Assembly: GCA_033763895.1 (NCBI GenBank)
Contig: JANRJQ010000004.1
Location: 607,001 to 671,000, forward strand
From: Chloroherpetonaceae bacterium
GTDB lineage: Bacteria > Bacteroidota > Chlorobiia > Chlorobiales > Thermochlorobacteraceae
Direction of reading: 5' to 3'
DNA: 64,000 nucleotides
Shown here: piece by piece, positions 1 through 8,244 of the stretch
Numbering within the stretch: position 1 is the first letter of the stretch
How the letters are laid out: each line of letters opens with the position of its first letter
The notes under the pieces: generated by a model
Databases searched by the model: none
What the model was told of the DNA's origin: nothing
The model's input: only the letters and a program-made list of their open reading frames with translations
Translations under genes and position numbers: made by a program

Positions 1-1
1 G

Positions 2-589
2 GCTGCTGCTTCAATGGCGTTTCTTTCTTGGATGCTTCTTGATTGGTTTACAAAAGGAACACCCTCTGCAATTGGTGCATGTATCGGCGCTGTCGCAGGG
101 CTTGTCGCCATCACTCCAGCAGCAGGGTTTGTTTCTATTTCCTCATCCTTAGTGATTGGATTGATTGCTGGCGTTCTTTGCAACCTTGCCGCTACACTTG
201 TTAAGAAAAAAATCCCTCTTGATGATTCGCTCGATGTTTTTGCCTGTCACGGGGTAGGTGGAACATTAGGAACAATCTTAACCGCCATTTTCGCAAGCAA
301 AGCCGTCAATGGCGCTGGTGCAGATGGTCTGATCTTTGGAAGTGCCTCATTGCTTATCTCAAATTTAATCTCTGCCTTCGCTGTTATTGCCTATAGTATG
401 ATTATGACTTTTGTCATCTTGAAGGTCATTAACATCATCATTCCGCTCCGTGCAGAAGCCTCAGAGGAAGTCACCGGACTTGATACAAGCATTCATAATG
501 AATCGATTTATAACCACGCTTCCATTGGAATCGAAGAACCGACATACGAAGCCAAACCGAAAAAACGGGAACTGGAAGAATTGGTTTAA
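2..589 (+). CDS. amt: Ammonium transporter (Amt family), C-terminal part
   Basis: Transports ammonium/ammonia across the inner membrane. Only the last 195 residues are in the window; the frame is open back to base 2, so the gene starts upstream. Visible are several hydrophobic helices, the pore motif CHGVGGTLGT with the conserved pore histidine, and the cytoplasmic tail with the pattern GLDTSIHNESIYNH. In Amt proteins this tail usually reads G(L/I)D-x-(S/T)-x-HxExxY and contacts the PII regulator. No glnB/glnK gene follows; the next feature is a strong terminator. The family assignment is firm; substrate preference cannot be read from this fragment. Confidence 0.93.
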   Translation, partial: AAASMAFLSWMLLDWFTKGTPSAIGACIGAVAGLVAITPAAGFVSISSSLVIGLIAGVLCNLAATLVKKKIPLDDSLDVFACHGVGGTLGTILTAIFASKAVNGAGADGLIFGSASLLISNLISAFAVIAYSMIMTFVILKVINIIIPLRAEASEEVTGLDTSIHNESIYNHASIGIEEPTYEAKPKKRELEELV

Positions 590-613
590 TTTTATTGACT
601 TTAATTGTTGATG

Positions 614-641
614 AAAAGGAGGCGAAAGCCTCCTTTTTTTT
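614..641 (+). terminator. Rho-independent terminator after amt
   Basis: A 10-bp perfect stem (AAAAGGAGGC / GCCTCCTTTT) closes a GAAA tetraloop and runs into eight T residues, 25 bases after the amt stop codon. The rest of the gap up to 875 shows no gene I can support. Confidence 0.9.
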
Positions 642-875
642 CCCGAATTCGTAATTCGAAATTCTACTTTCTTACTTTTACAAGTTATCAATTCCCAAAT
701 TCACTGTAATGTTTGAACTGTTCTATCTGTGAACTGTGTTAGGTTTGAACGTGATCTTATTTCAGCTTATTGCCTTTACATCGATCCTAATTCATTGATT
801 TTTCATTAAGCAAATTTATGTGAATGATTGCTTCGTGAGTAATGAGGGATACGATTCAGCAAACCAAAAAATATC

Positions 876-2108
876 GTGTTTTTAAAGGAAATCTTTTTGA
901 TGTCGCTTTCATCTTTGAAGGCGAACACGCTTCGCTCCATTCTTACAATGTTTGGGATAACAGTGGGTGTTTTCTCTGTCATTGGTGTAATGACCATCAT
1001 TTCTTCTTTACAGGCACAAGTAGAGGAAGGTTTAAATATTTTGGGTTCGGGGACTTTTAAAATCTCACGGTATCCTGCAATAAACTTTGGAGGGCCGCGT
1101 TCTTCTCGCTTCGCGAACCGCCCAAAAATAACCTATGAACAAGGATTAAGGCTTCGCAAACTTTTGGGAAACGACGCGAAATCCGTTGGACTTGAAGTTG
1201 GAACAGGAGGGCGCACTGCGGTTTACAATGGCATAAAAACTAATCCGAACCTTGACATTTACGGTACTGATCAATTTGCACTCTTAACCAATAATTACGA
1301 AATGGAGAACGGTCGATTTCTTACCGAAGAAGACGTTCTTTATGCTCGAAATGTTTGTGTCGTCGGTTATGATGTCGCACAAAAGCTTTTTCTTTCAGAA
1401 AATCCGATTGGTAAAACGATTAAAGTTCAAGGGAAAAATTATGTTGTAATCGGTGTCGTCTCTCCAAAGGGAACTTCATTTGGGCAAAGTCAAGATTTAT
1501 TTGTCACAATACCAATCACCAAATTCTTTGAAAACTATGGAAAAACATTTCGTAGCCTTCAAATTTCTGTTCAGGCGTTTTCACAAAGCGATTATGACCA
1601 ATTGTTGGATAAAACCATTGGCTTAATGCGCGTCGTAAGAGGGCTTGATGCCACTGAAGAAAATGATTTCGAAATGGTTTCGAATGAATCGCTGATTAGT
1701 ACTTTCGAGCAAATTGCAGGTGTAATTCGAATCGGGGCATTTATCATTAGCTTTATTGCATTAATCACGGCCGGTATTGGGATTATGAATATTATGCTGG
1801 TAAGTGTTACAGAGCGCACGAAAGAGATTGGAATTCGAAAATCAATTGGTGCAAAGAAATTCAGCATCTTAAAGCAATTTTTGATTGAAGCCGTGCTTCT
1901 TTCTGAAATGGGTGGATTGATGGGAATTATTGTGGGTGTTACTGGGGGAAACTTATTTGCAATTGCCTTCAACGCCCCATTGGTTTTCCCTTGGGATTGG
2001 GCTTTTATCTCACTTTTTGTTTGTTCAATTATCGGAATTGGATTCGGGATTTATCCGGCTTTTAAGGCGGCATCTTTAGATCCAATTGAGGCACTTCGTT
2101 TTGAATAA
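876..2108 (+). CDS. ABC transporter permease, MacB/FtsX family
   Basis: Inner-membrane permease with the MacB topology: an N-terminal helix (about residues 17-42), a large periplasmic domain (about 45-280), and three C-terminal helices. The start region SLKANTLRSILTMFGI and the cytoplasmic motif ERTKEIGIRKSIGA near the second helix are diagnostic of the FtsX/MacB permease fold; such proteins drive mechanotransmission with a separate ATPase. No ATPase or adaptor gene adjoins it, so its partners are elsewhere. The start is a GTG at 876; an ATG at 900 has a better upstream AAAGGA at about 10 bases, but the longer form keeps the usual N-terminal amphipathic segment. Role (macrolide, lipoprotein or other export) is undetermined. 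Confidence 0.85.
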   Translation: MFLKEIFLMSLSSLKANTLRSILTMFGITVGVFSVIGVMTIISSLQAQVEEGLNILGSGTFKISRYPAINFGGPRSSRFANRPKITYEQGLRLRKLLGNDAKSVGLEVGTGGRTAVYNGIKTNPNLDIYGTDQFALLTNNYEMENGRFLTEEDVLYARNVCVVGYDVAQKLFLSENPIGKTIKVQGKNYVVIGVVSPKGTSFGQSQDLFVTIPITKFFENYGKTFRSLQISVQAFSQSDYDQLLDKTIGLMRVVRGLDATEENDFEMVSNESLISTFEQIAGVIRIGAFIISFIALITAGIGIMNIMLVSVTERTKEIGIRKSIGAKKFSILKQFLIEAVLLSEMGGLMGIIVGVTGGNLFAIAFNAPLVFPWDWAFISLFVCSIIGIGFGIYPAFKAASLDPIEALRFE

Positions 2109-2114
2109 AGCAAA

Positions 2115-3314
2115 TCAAACTGCCACCGGTTCTGCTTTGAGTGCCGGTTTAAATTTAATTTCTAAATACCCCTCAGACATTTGAGCTTCTTTTGGCTCAA
2201 GACCGGCCAAGGAATCCGGAAGAGCAATTTCCTTTGAACGGTTTCCAACTGTTAATTTCAAAGAAGAGCCTAATCGGGAAAGCTCAACTTGCTCTGTTGC
2301 GGCGAAAGGCAACTTTACTTTGAGCACAGCGCCATCTTCCTCAAATCTTACAGCAACTGGTCTTTCGTCATAAAGCAAAGCGGCCGGGTCGGTATCTTCA
2401 TACAATGCTTTTCCAAGCGCTCTTAATCTTTCAATGCCATTAACTTCAGAGCGAAAGAGAGGTACTTTGAAAATCGGCATTGGTGACAAATCTTGGTCAA
2501 TCGTTTTGAGATGATTTTGCTGCGAAGCATACCATTCTGAAAGATATCCTTCTTTCGCGTCGTCAGGAATTACCTTGTTAACAATCGCAGCATCTACCCT
2601 CATTCCGTATAAATTCAAATAAGTCAATGCCCGCCGCGATTCATCAATCACCATTTTTTCGGGGTTCATGACCAATCGTGCGGAAGTTATTGCTTTGGTA
2701 TCTAAAATATTTCGGATGTCTTTTAACCGATCAAGCGAGCGATCCCAAACGCCAACCACTTCCTCAGGCGCAACAATTTTATTAAGACCCGGCGTTACTT
2801 TTGAGATAGGACGAAGTAAGGGACTTAATATAAATTTCTCAACCGTTCGTGTGACTTTCAACAGCCATTCTAATACTTCCGGTAATGAAAGCAATCGAAG
2901 CGTTTCACCGGTTGGTGCCATATCAACAATCACGACATCGTAGTTATTCTTTCCAAAAAAATCGCGAATTCGAAGAAGACTGAAGAGTTCCGACATTCCG
3001 GGAACGGTGGCAAGCTCGCCGGAAATCCCTGAATCTGCTCCTAAAGTAATCAGCAGCGAAGCAACATATTCGCGAATCACACCCCAATTTTCGTTGAGTT
3101 CGACATACGGATCGATTTCAATGGCATCAAGATTTGTGATAACCGTTTTTATTTCGCCACTGAGCGGCACCCCAAGTGAATCAGCAAGGCTGTGGGCCGG
3201 GTCGGTGGACATAATCACTGTCCGATGACCCAATTCGGCGCAACGAATAGCCGTTGCCGCGGCAGAGCTTGTTTTACCAACCCCGCCTTTTCCCGTAAAA
3301 AAAATGATTCTCAT
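2115..3314 (-). CDS. ArsA/GET3-like ATPase with C-terminal HSP20-like domain
   Basis: P-loop ATPase of the ArsA/GET3 family, 399 residues. The deviant Walker A loop TGKGGVGKTS is at residues 7-16, the switch I-like STDPAHSLADSL near 36-47, and the DMAPTGETLRLLSLP motif near 130. The last ~75 residues look like the HSP20/alpha-crystallin-like domain that ends many bacterial ArsA homologues, well represented in Chlorobi. Only one cysteine (residue 25) is present, so the metalloid-binding cysteines of true arsenite-pump ArsA are absent. Despite lying about 1 kb from the ars cluster it is probably not part of arsenic export. Its convergent neighbour ends 6 bp away. Cellular role unknown. Confidence 0.88.
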   Translation of the reverse strand: MRIIFFTGKGGVGKTSSAAATAIRCAELGHRTVIMSTDPAHSLADSLGVPLSGEIKTVITNLDAIEIDPYVELNENWGVIREYVASLLITLGADSGISGELATVPGMSELFSLLRIRDFFGKNNYDVVIVDMAPTGETLRLLSLPEVLEWLLKVTRTVEKFILSPLLRPISKVTPGLNKIVAPEEVVGVWDRSLDRLKDIRNILDTKAITSARLVMNPEKMVIDESRRALTYLNLYGMRVDAAIVNKVIPDDAKEGYLSEWYASQQNHLKTIDQDLSPMPIFKVPLFRSEVNGIERLRALGKALYEDTDPAALLYDERPVAVRFEEDGAVLKVKLPFAATEQVELSRLGSSLKLTVGNRSKEIALPDSLAGLEPKEAQMSEGYLEIKFKPALKAEPVAV

Positions 3315-3416
3315 GATTGAATGTGTAAATTTCTACTGCTGATGCAATTCTTTGGAGTGAATTTGTGGCTCTTTATCAACGGTATTTAATTCTTGATGGT
3401 TTGAATGAATATTAAT

Positions 3417-4241
3417 TTAATTTTTTTGTGCTTCCATTTGCTTAGCCTCATTCCAAAAAACATCTAATTCAGTCAAATCGTAATCTTTCCACGATTTTCC
3501 GCTCTCAGCCACACGCTTTTCAATGTGCTGAAACCGACGGAAAAATTTTTCGTTCGTTTTGCGTAACGCATCTTCAGGATTCACCCCAATAAACCGACTG
3601 TAGTTGACCAGCGTAAAAAGAATATCACCGAATTCCCCTTCGCGCTCTTCCTGTGAAGATGCATTTTTCAACTCTGCCATTTCTTCACCAAGCTTTAAGA
3701 GAACTTCTTCGCTTTGCTTCCAATCAAATGAAACGCCCGCTGCTTTTTCTTGCATACGAAATGCTCTTAAGAGCTGAGGCATTGCTTTTGGTACGCCCTC
3801 TAATACCGATTTTCTTCCTTCTTTGAGTTTTAACTCTTCCCATTTTCTTTTTACATCCCCTTCATCCGAAACCGTTGCTTCACCAAAAACATGCGGGTGT
3901 CTGAAAATGAGTTTTTCTGAAATTGCATCCAACACACTTTCCATCTCAAAGGCACGGCGCTCCTCAGCCAATATGCTTTGAAAGCATAAATGAAGAAGAA
4001 TATCGCCCAATTCCTTTTTTAGCTCATTGTCATCCTTGACATCAACCGCGTGAACCATCTCGAAGACCTCTTCAATTGTCAAATGCAAAAGCGAATCGGG
4101 CGTTTGCTTTTGATCCCAAGGGCACTCCTTTCTTAAAAGCTGAACAATTTTGTAAAGCCTTTCAAATTTCTCACCAAGTGTTACACCTTGCACATTTTGC
4201 AACTGTTGTTTATTCAAATCCATTGCATTCGATGATTTCAT
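3417..4241 (-). CDS. mazG: Nucleoside triphosphate pyrophosphohydrolase MazG
   Basis: Hydrolyses (d)NTPs to the monophosphate and pyrophosphate, a house-cleaning role. At 274 residues it has the usual full-length two-domain MazG size. The first MazG domain holds LRKECPWDQKQTPDSL (about 37-52) and the metal-binding EEVFEM...ELGDILLHL pattern; the second domain repeats the motif with EEMAELKNA and EFGDILFTLVN. Start is an ATG at 4241; an internal ATG seven codons in is possible. It is divergent from arsR and probably independent of the arsenic genes. Confidence 0.92.
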   Translation of the reverse strand: MKSSNAMDLNKQQLQNVQGVTLGEKFERLYKIVQLLRKECPWDQKQTPDSLLHLTIEEVFEMVHAVDVKDDNELKKELGDILLHLCFQSILAEERRAFEMESVLDAISEKLIFRHPHVFGEATVSDEGDVKRKWEELKLKEGRKSVLEGVPKAMPQLLRAFRMQEKAAGVSFDWKQSEEVLLKLGEEMAELKNASSQEEREGEFGDILFTLVNYSRFIGVNPEDALRKTNEKFFRRFQHIEKRVAESGKSWKDYDLTELDVFWNEAKQMEAQKN

Positions 4242-4333
4242 CCTTTAGTTCAATTCATTAAAGTTCCAATTTCACAAGGTACGGTAAGCATAAGGAAATT
4301 TTACATCGCGGTTACTTGCCGTTAAACTTAATT

Positions 4334-4370
4334 ATCGTAATTTGACGATGAAAGAATGTAAAATTAAAAT
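4334..4370 (+). promoter_or_regulatory. arsR promoter with overlapping operator-like dyad
   Basis: TTGACG at 4342-4347 and TAAAAT at 4365-4370 are separated by exactly 17 bases, a good sigma70-type -35/-10 pair. A perfect inverted repeat ATCGT-N6-ACGAT (4334-4349) covers the -35 box, where an ArsR repressor would block polymerase. The expected transcription start (~4377) coincides with the arsR GTG, so the transcript may be leaderless. Confidence 0.6.
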
Positions 4371-4376
4371 GTAAAA

Positions 4377-4658
4377 GTGAAAAAATTGCAAAAATCGGAT
4401 ACTGATTCTTTATCGATAAAACTTAAAGCGCTTTCACATCCGGTAAGACTTCAGATTCTTGAAATCTTAAAAGATAAAGTGTGTATTTGCGGTGAGATCG
4501 TTGATGTCCTTCCTTTATCGCAAGCTACTGTCTCTCAGCACCTAAAAGTATTGAAAAATGCCGGGTTTATTATTGGTGAAACCGAAGGCACAAAAGTTTG
4601 TTACATGCTTAATAAAATTGAATTGGAACGATTTAAAAAACAAGTTTCAAGTTTATAG
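4377..4658 (+). CDS. arsR: ArsR-family metalloregulatory repressor
   Basis: Small winged-helix repressor (93 residues), expected to bind the ars promoter and release it on binding As(III). The core KALSHPVRLQILEILKDKVCICGEIVDVLPLSQATVSQHLKVL is the ArsR signature; the CIC pair at residues 33-35, at the start of the DNA-binding region, gives candidate metalloid-binding cysteines like ArsR CVC. Start is the GTG at 4377: an in-frame TAA at 4365 rules out a longer protein. It heads the cluster arsR-arsI-acr3-arsC on the same strand. Confidence in family is high; the inducer is inferred from the neighbours. Confidence 0.92.
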   Translation: MKKLQKSDTDSLSIKLKALSHPVRLQILEILKDKVCICGEIVDVLPLSQATVSQHLKVLKNAGFIIGETEGTKVCYMLNKIELERFKKQVSSL

Positions 4659-4706
4659 ATTCAACATCTCAATCGCTACTTTACGATTAAATTCAAAAAA
4701 AAAGTT

Positions 4707-5204
4707 ATGACGAAGCCGACCATTCTTTTTCCGCATACGGCCATTTACACGCCTAACCTCGCAGAATCAATCGCATTTTACACGACGCTTTTTGGGGTCA
4801 ATCCTGTTAAAGTTAAGCCCGGTTATGCCAAGTTTGAATTGCATAATCCAAAATGGAATTTTACACTTAACGAAAAGCAACCCACTTTCGAGGTTCACAA
4901 TTCAGTTTTGAGTCACCTTGGGTTTCAAGTGTCTTCGACAGAAGAGGTCAGTTCGATGCTTGAACTTTTCAAAGAACGCGGGATTCAACCAACGCTTGTT
5001 GAAACCGGCACGACTTGCTGCTACGCCGTTCAAGATAAATTCTGGGTTCGCTCACCCGAGGGAATCGATTGGGAAGTATTTACCGTTCTTTCCGACGCTG
5101 AGTCATTTCGTGACGATGCTCCCGGTACGAAAGAAATGTGTTGCAGCCCAATGGAAAATGCACAACCACTTCAACTCTCAATCCCAATCCTCAATCAAGA
5201 ATGA
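4707..5204 (+). CDS. arsI: ArsI/CadI-type glyoxalase-fold metalloenzyme (C-As lyase-like)
   Basis: A 165-residue vicinal-oxygen-chelate protein of the ArsI/CadI family. ArsI cleaves the carbon-arsenic bond of trivalent methylarsenicals using Fe(II) and O2. The expected metal triad is visible: His10 (FPHTAIYTPN), His70 (LSHLGFQV) and Glu123 (IDWEVF). The vicinal cysteine pair Cys104-Cys105 in TGTTCCYAVQDKFW matches the As(III)-binding site of ArsI, and a second CC pair near residue 149 is typical of the C-terminal tail. It lies 48 bp after arsR and its stop overlaps the acr3 start as ATGA. The substrate is inferred; CadI-like members have been linked to cadmium instead. Confidence 0.87.
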   Translation: MTKPTILFPHTAIYTPNLAESIAFYTTLFGVNPVKVKPGYAKFELHNPKWNFTLNEKQPTFEVHNSVLSHLGFQVSSTEEVSSMLELFKERGIQPTLVETGTTCCYAVQDKFWVRSPEGIDWEVFTVLSDAESFRDDAPGTKEMCCSPMENAQPLQLSIPILNQE

Positions 5205-6259
5205 ACTTGCCAGAACAAGCTTCACAACTCAAGCGACTCTCCACCCTTGATCGATTTCTTCCGTTGTGGATTCTTCTCGCAATGGGGGCCGGACTGCTTT
5301 TATCCCAGTCTTTCCCTTCTACGCCAAGAGCTTTAGAATCTGTTCAAATCGAAGGCGTCTCATTACCGATTGCCATTGGTCTTTTGGTGATGATGTATCC
5401 ACCGCTGGCGAAAGTTCGTTACCATATGCTTTCAGGGTTTGTGACAAAGTGGCGGCTTTTTCAAGTTTCCCTTTTTTTGAATTGGATAGTTGGCCCAATT
5501 CTAATGACAGCTTTAGCGTGGATATTCTTTCCCAACGAAACTGAATTTCGAAATGGGCTAATTCTTGTTGGCCTTGCACGTTGTATTGCAATGGTTTTAG
5601 TATGGAATTCACTTGCTTGTGGAAGCTCTGAAATTGCCGCGATTCTCGTAGCACTCAATTCAATCTTTCAAATCCTGACTTATTCACTTTTTGGATGGTT
5701 TTTTATGAGCGTTCTCCCAATGTGGGTCGGCAGTGAATCCGCCGCACTATCAATATCCATTTGGTCAATTGCAAAAAGTGTTCTCGTTTTTTTGGGGATT
5801 CCGTTTCTTCTTGGTTTTCTCTCTCGATTTTTGTTTACTCAATGGAAGGGTGAAGCGTGGGTTGAATCTCAGTTTCTACCCTTTATCTCGCCTTTTGCAT
5901 TATTGGGTCTTCTTTATACCATTGTACTCATTTTTGCAATGCAAGGAAATACACTCCTTTCAAAACCCATTGCCGTTGTATCGATAGCTGTTCCTCTTCT
6001 GCTTTATTTTGTGCTCATGTTTTCGCTCTCCTTTTGGCTTTCCTATGTCACAAAACATACTTATGAAGAAAGTGCTTCAATCGCATTTACGGCAAGTGGA
6101 AACAATTTTGAATTAGCCATAGCCGTTGCCATCGGCACTTTTGGGATTACTTCAGGTGAAGCTCTTGCTGCTACGGTTGGTCCACTTGTTGAAGTTCCTG
6201 CTTTGGTGTCACTTGTATATCTCTCGCTTTGGTTTCAACGCCGTTTTTATTCAAACTAA
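5201..6259 (+). CDS. acr3: Arsenite efflux permease ACR3
   Basis: Integral membrane arsenite exporter of the ACR3 (bile-acid transporter-like) family, about ten helices over 352 residues. The signature ARCIAMVLVWNSLACG carries the conserved cysteine of helix 4 required in ACR3 proteins, and the C-terminal helix has the ASGNNFELAIAVAIGTFG motif. The frame is open upstream, but the ATG at 5201 is chosen: it overlaps the arsI stop as ATGA (translational coupling), and the following LDRFLPLWILLAMGAG matches the family N-terminus. It works with ArsC: As(V) is reduced to As(III), then extruded. Confidence 0.93.
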   Translation: MNLPEQASQLKRLSTLDRFLPLWILLAMGAGLLLSQSFPSTPRALESVQIEGVSLPIAIGLLVMMYPPLAKVRYHMLSGFVTKWRLFQVSLFLNWIVGPILMTALAWIFFPNETEFRNGLILVGLARCIAMVLVWNSLACGSSEIAAILVALNSIFQILTYSLFGWFFMSVLPMWVGSESAALSISIWSIAKSVLVFLGIPFLLGFLSRFLFTQWKGEAWVESQFLPFISPFALLGLLYTIVLIFAMQGNTLLSKPIAVVSIAVPLLLYFVLMFSLSFWLSYVTKHTYEESASIAFTASGNNFELAIAVAIGTFGITSGEALAATVGPLVEVPALVSLVYLSLWFQRRFYSN

Positions 6260-6271
6260 ATTTTCAAAACA

Positions 6272-6658
6272 ATGAAACGCGTTCTCTTTGTATGCATTGA
6301 AAATTCAAACCGGAGCCAAATGGCAGAAGCCTTCGCAAGAATGCACGGCGGTTCAACACTTGAAGCATTTAGTTCAGGTTCAAAACCGTCGGGTAAAGTA
6401 AATCCTAAAGCAATAGCAGCGATGCAGGAATTAGGGTATGACCTTGCGAAGCATCACTCCAAAGCGCTGACGGAAATTCCTGATGTAGAGTATGATTTTG
6501 TTGCAACAATGGGCTGCGGCGATGAATGCCCATTTATTCGTGCCAAGCAACGGGAAGATTGGGCGATTCCGGATCCCAAACATCTTGAGCCGGAAGAATT
6601 TCGCAAAGTACGTGATTTAATCGAAAGCAAAGTCAAGGATATGTTGTTAAGAATTTAA
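6272..6658 (+). CDS. arsC: Arsenate reductase, low-molecular-weight phosphatase fold
   Basis: Reduces arsenate to arsenite for export by ACR3. The 128-residue protein starts with the P-loop VCIENSNRS (Cys8-x5-Arg14-Ser), the active site of LMW-phosphatase-type ArsC. Candidate redox cysteines are Cys82 and Cys86 in MGCGDECP, and the general acid is Asp101 in WAIPDP. The pattern distinguishes it from the glutaredoxin-coupled E. coli ArsC; whether thioredoxin or another thiol regenerates it cannot be read. Start ATG at 6272, 12 bp after acr3, last gene of the cluster. Confidence 0.92.
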   Translation: MKRVLFVCIENSNRSQMAEAFARMHGGSTLEAFSSGSKPSGKVNPKAIAAMQELGYDLAKHHSKALTEIPDVEYDFVATMGCGDECPFIRAKQREDWAIPDPKHLEPEEFRKVRDLIESKVKDMLLRI

Positions 6659-6725
6659 GCGAAGGGCTCTAATTCGCATTTTTTGAATTTGAAGAATCTT
6701 ATCTCGCATTGTAATTTTGTGAATT

Positions 6726-6798
6726 GCGAGCGTAACTCAGTCGGTAGAGTGCAACTTTCCCAAAGTTGATGTCGCGGGTTCGAACCCCGTCGCTCGCT
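6726..6798 (+). tRNA. tRNA-Gly (anticodon CCC)
   Basis: A 73-base cloverleaf: acceptor GCGAGCG / CGCTCGC perfectly paired, D stem ACTC/GAGT, anticodon stem CAACT/AGTTG with loop TTCCCAA (anticodon CCC), T stem GCGGG/CCCGT with TTCGAAC. Discriminator T; the 3' CCA is not encoded. Confidence 0.95.
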
Positions 6799-6804
6799 CA
6801 TAAA

Positions 6805-6835
6805 AAAACGGGCACTTCATTACGGTGCCCGTTTT
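6805..6835 (+). terminator. Bidirectional terminator between tRNA-Gly and bchY
   Basis: An 11-bp perfect stem (AAAACGGGCAC / GTGCCCGTTTT) follows the tRNA. The minus strand also ends in a T-run, so it can serve the convergent bchY gene as well. Confidence 0.85.
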
Positions 6836-6856
6836 AATTTTTAATGTTGCGTTGAA

Positions 6857-8161
6857 TTACCCTTCAAAAAATGATTTCATCACTTCGTAGGCAGGTCGTT
6901 TGTTTATCAAGGATTGGGTGAGTTGTAACATTGTTGCAGCCCCTTCAGCAAAATAAATTGGCCTTGAAGAAATGATATTGGTATAATAAACTGAAGGGAT
7001 TCCTAATTCCTTAACATAACTGTCAAGAGAGGTTGTACCGACCACAAGGTCGGGATTGTATTTCAACACAGCTCGCCGATCCTCTTCAAGATATTTTCGA
7101 TATCGAATCTCTGTACCAAACATTTTTAGCAGTTTATCGTCCGATTCTCCCAGTGTTGTCAGAGCAATGGAGGTTGAGGCATAAGGTACATTCACCCCTG
7201 CTTCAAGCAACAAGCGAACCAACGGAAATTCGTTGCCTTCATACCCTGCAACCAACACGGTGCCGGTGACCTTGTTTTCGGCAATGGCGGATTTAATTTT
7301 ATCACGCTCTTCAACTGCCACAGCTTCTACCGTTTTTGCATCAAGATTCAATGCTTCGCCAATATCTTTAATCCAACGGTATGTCGAACTGGCGCCAACC
7401 GGATTGCCGGAAATTACCTTGATTCCCTTATCAGTAAAATACTGTTCAGTGAGTTCGTAAAAGGGATGGAGAATGACAACGGCAGAGGCATCTGCGGCCT
7501 CACGAAAATCATCAATGTGCGCTGAGGGAATGGTAACAATTTCTTTCACCCCAATTCTCTCAAGCACCGAGCCGATTTTCATTGCATCGAGTGGAAAAAT
7601 TTCCCCGACGATTGCCACTCGCTTTTCTTGTTTTGATTCATTGCTACCACCAAACCTTCTTAGAAGCGTTTCAACCGCAATATCTTTGGCTTCAGGATGC
7701 GATTTAATCAAGTATGCCGGTAACCGAACGAGCACCACATCAGCCTTCCCAACTTTTTTTGGGAGAAGCTCTTCAGCCACACCGGCCGTTTCTGAAACGC
7801 ACAGTGTTACAACTGGAATCAGGCGAATACTTTCATCTTTTGCAATTTCTTCAACGGTATTTCTCAAATCTGCAATGATGGTGCCATTTGAAAGTTGATG
7901 ATTCATAACCTCAGGCGAAACAATCGACTTCCGCGCTGCATAAAAATGCGAAACAAATGTTAGTCCATACATACAACCTTTATCAGTTGCTAAACACACT
8001 TGCGCGCCATTGATTCTTGTAAGCACCCTAAGCCCTCCAAAGGCAGGGCACATCGTTTGGGGATGTAAATTCTTTTCATCAGTTTTTTCCGGTGAGGCGT
8101 TTTGACTGAGAATATTAAAGAGGTTTGAAAAATCAGATTGTCCGGAATTTGTTACGGGCAT
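6857..8161 (-). CDS. bchY: Chlorophyllide a reductase subunit Y (BchY)
   Basis: Catalytic subunit of chlorophyllide a oxidoreductase, a nitrogenase-like enzyme of bacteriochlorophyll synthesis that works with BchX and BchZ. At 434 residues it begins with TMCPAFGGLRVLTRI and CMYGLTFVSHFYAARKS, both BchY signatures. Cys38, Cys63 and Cys121 have spacings of 25 and 58, which as I recall are those of the three BchY cluster ligands in Roseobacter; Cys56 is extra. No other bch gene is nearby, in keeping with the dispersed pigment genes of Chlorobi. This is the clearest evidence that the organism is phototrophic. Confidence 0.88.
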   Translation of the reverse strand: MPVTNSGQSDFSNLFNILSQNASPEKTDEKNLHPQTMCPAFGGLRVLTRINGAQVCLATDKGCMYGLTFVSHFYAARKSIVSPEVMNHQLSNGTIIADLRNTVEEIAKDESIRLIPVVTLCVSETAGVAEELLPKKVGKADVVLVRLPAYLIKSHPEAKDIAVETLLRRFGGSNESKQEKRVAIVGEIFPLDAMKIGSVLERIGVKEIVTIPSAHIDDFREAADASAVVILHPFYELTEQYFTDKGIKVISGNPVGASSTYRWIKDIGEALNLDAKTVEAVAVEERDKIKSAIAENKVTGTVLVAGYEGNEFPLVRLLLEAGVNVPYASTSIALTTLGESDDKLLKMFGTEIRYRKYLEEDRRAVLKYNPDLVVGTTSLDSYVKELGIPSVYYTNIISSRPIYFAEGAATMLQLTQSLINKRPAYEVMKSFFEG

Positions 8162-8244
8162 AATACAGTACTTTTTTGTTCATTAAAACTTGAACAAGTT
8201 ATCACTTTTTACCGGCTCAAAAAGCGAAAGGGGAGACCACTTCT

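Noticed and set aside
2115-3314. ArsA-like protein as ATPase subunit of the arsenite pump
   Set aside because: Lacks the metal-binding cysteines, and the exporter here is ACR3, which does not need ArsA in most bacteria.
5319-5658. Minus-strand ORFs within acr3 (111 and 65 codons)
   Set aside because: Antisense to an intact ACR3 gene; no family resemblance.
4334-6798. ars cluster as an island integrated at tRNA-Gly
   Set aside because: The tRNA 3' end faces away from the cluster, there is no integrase, and no repeated tRNA 3' fragment was seen.
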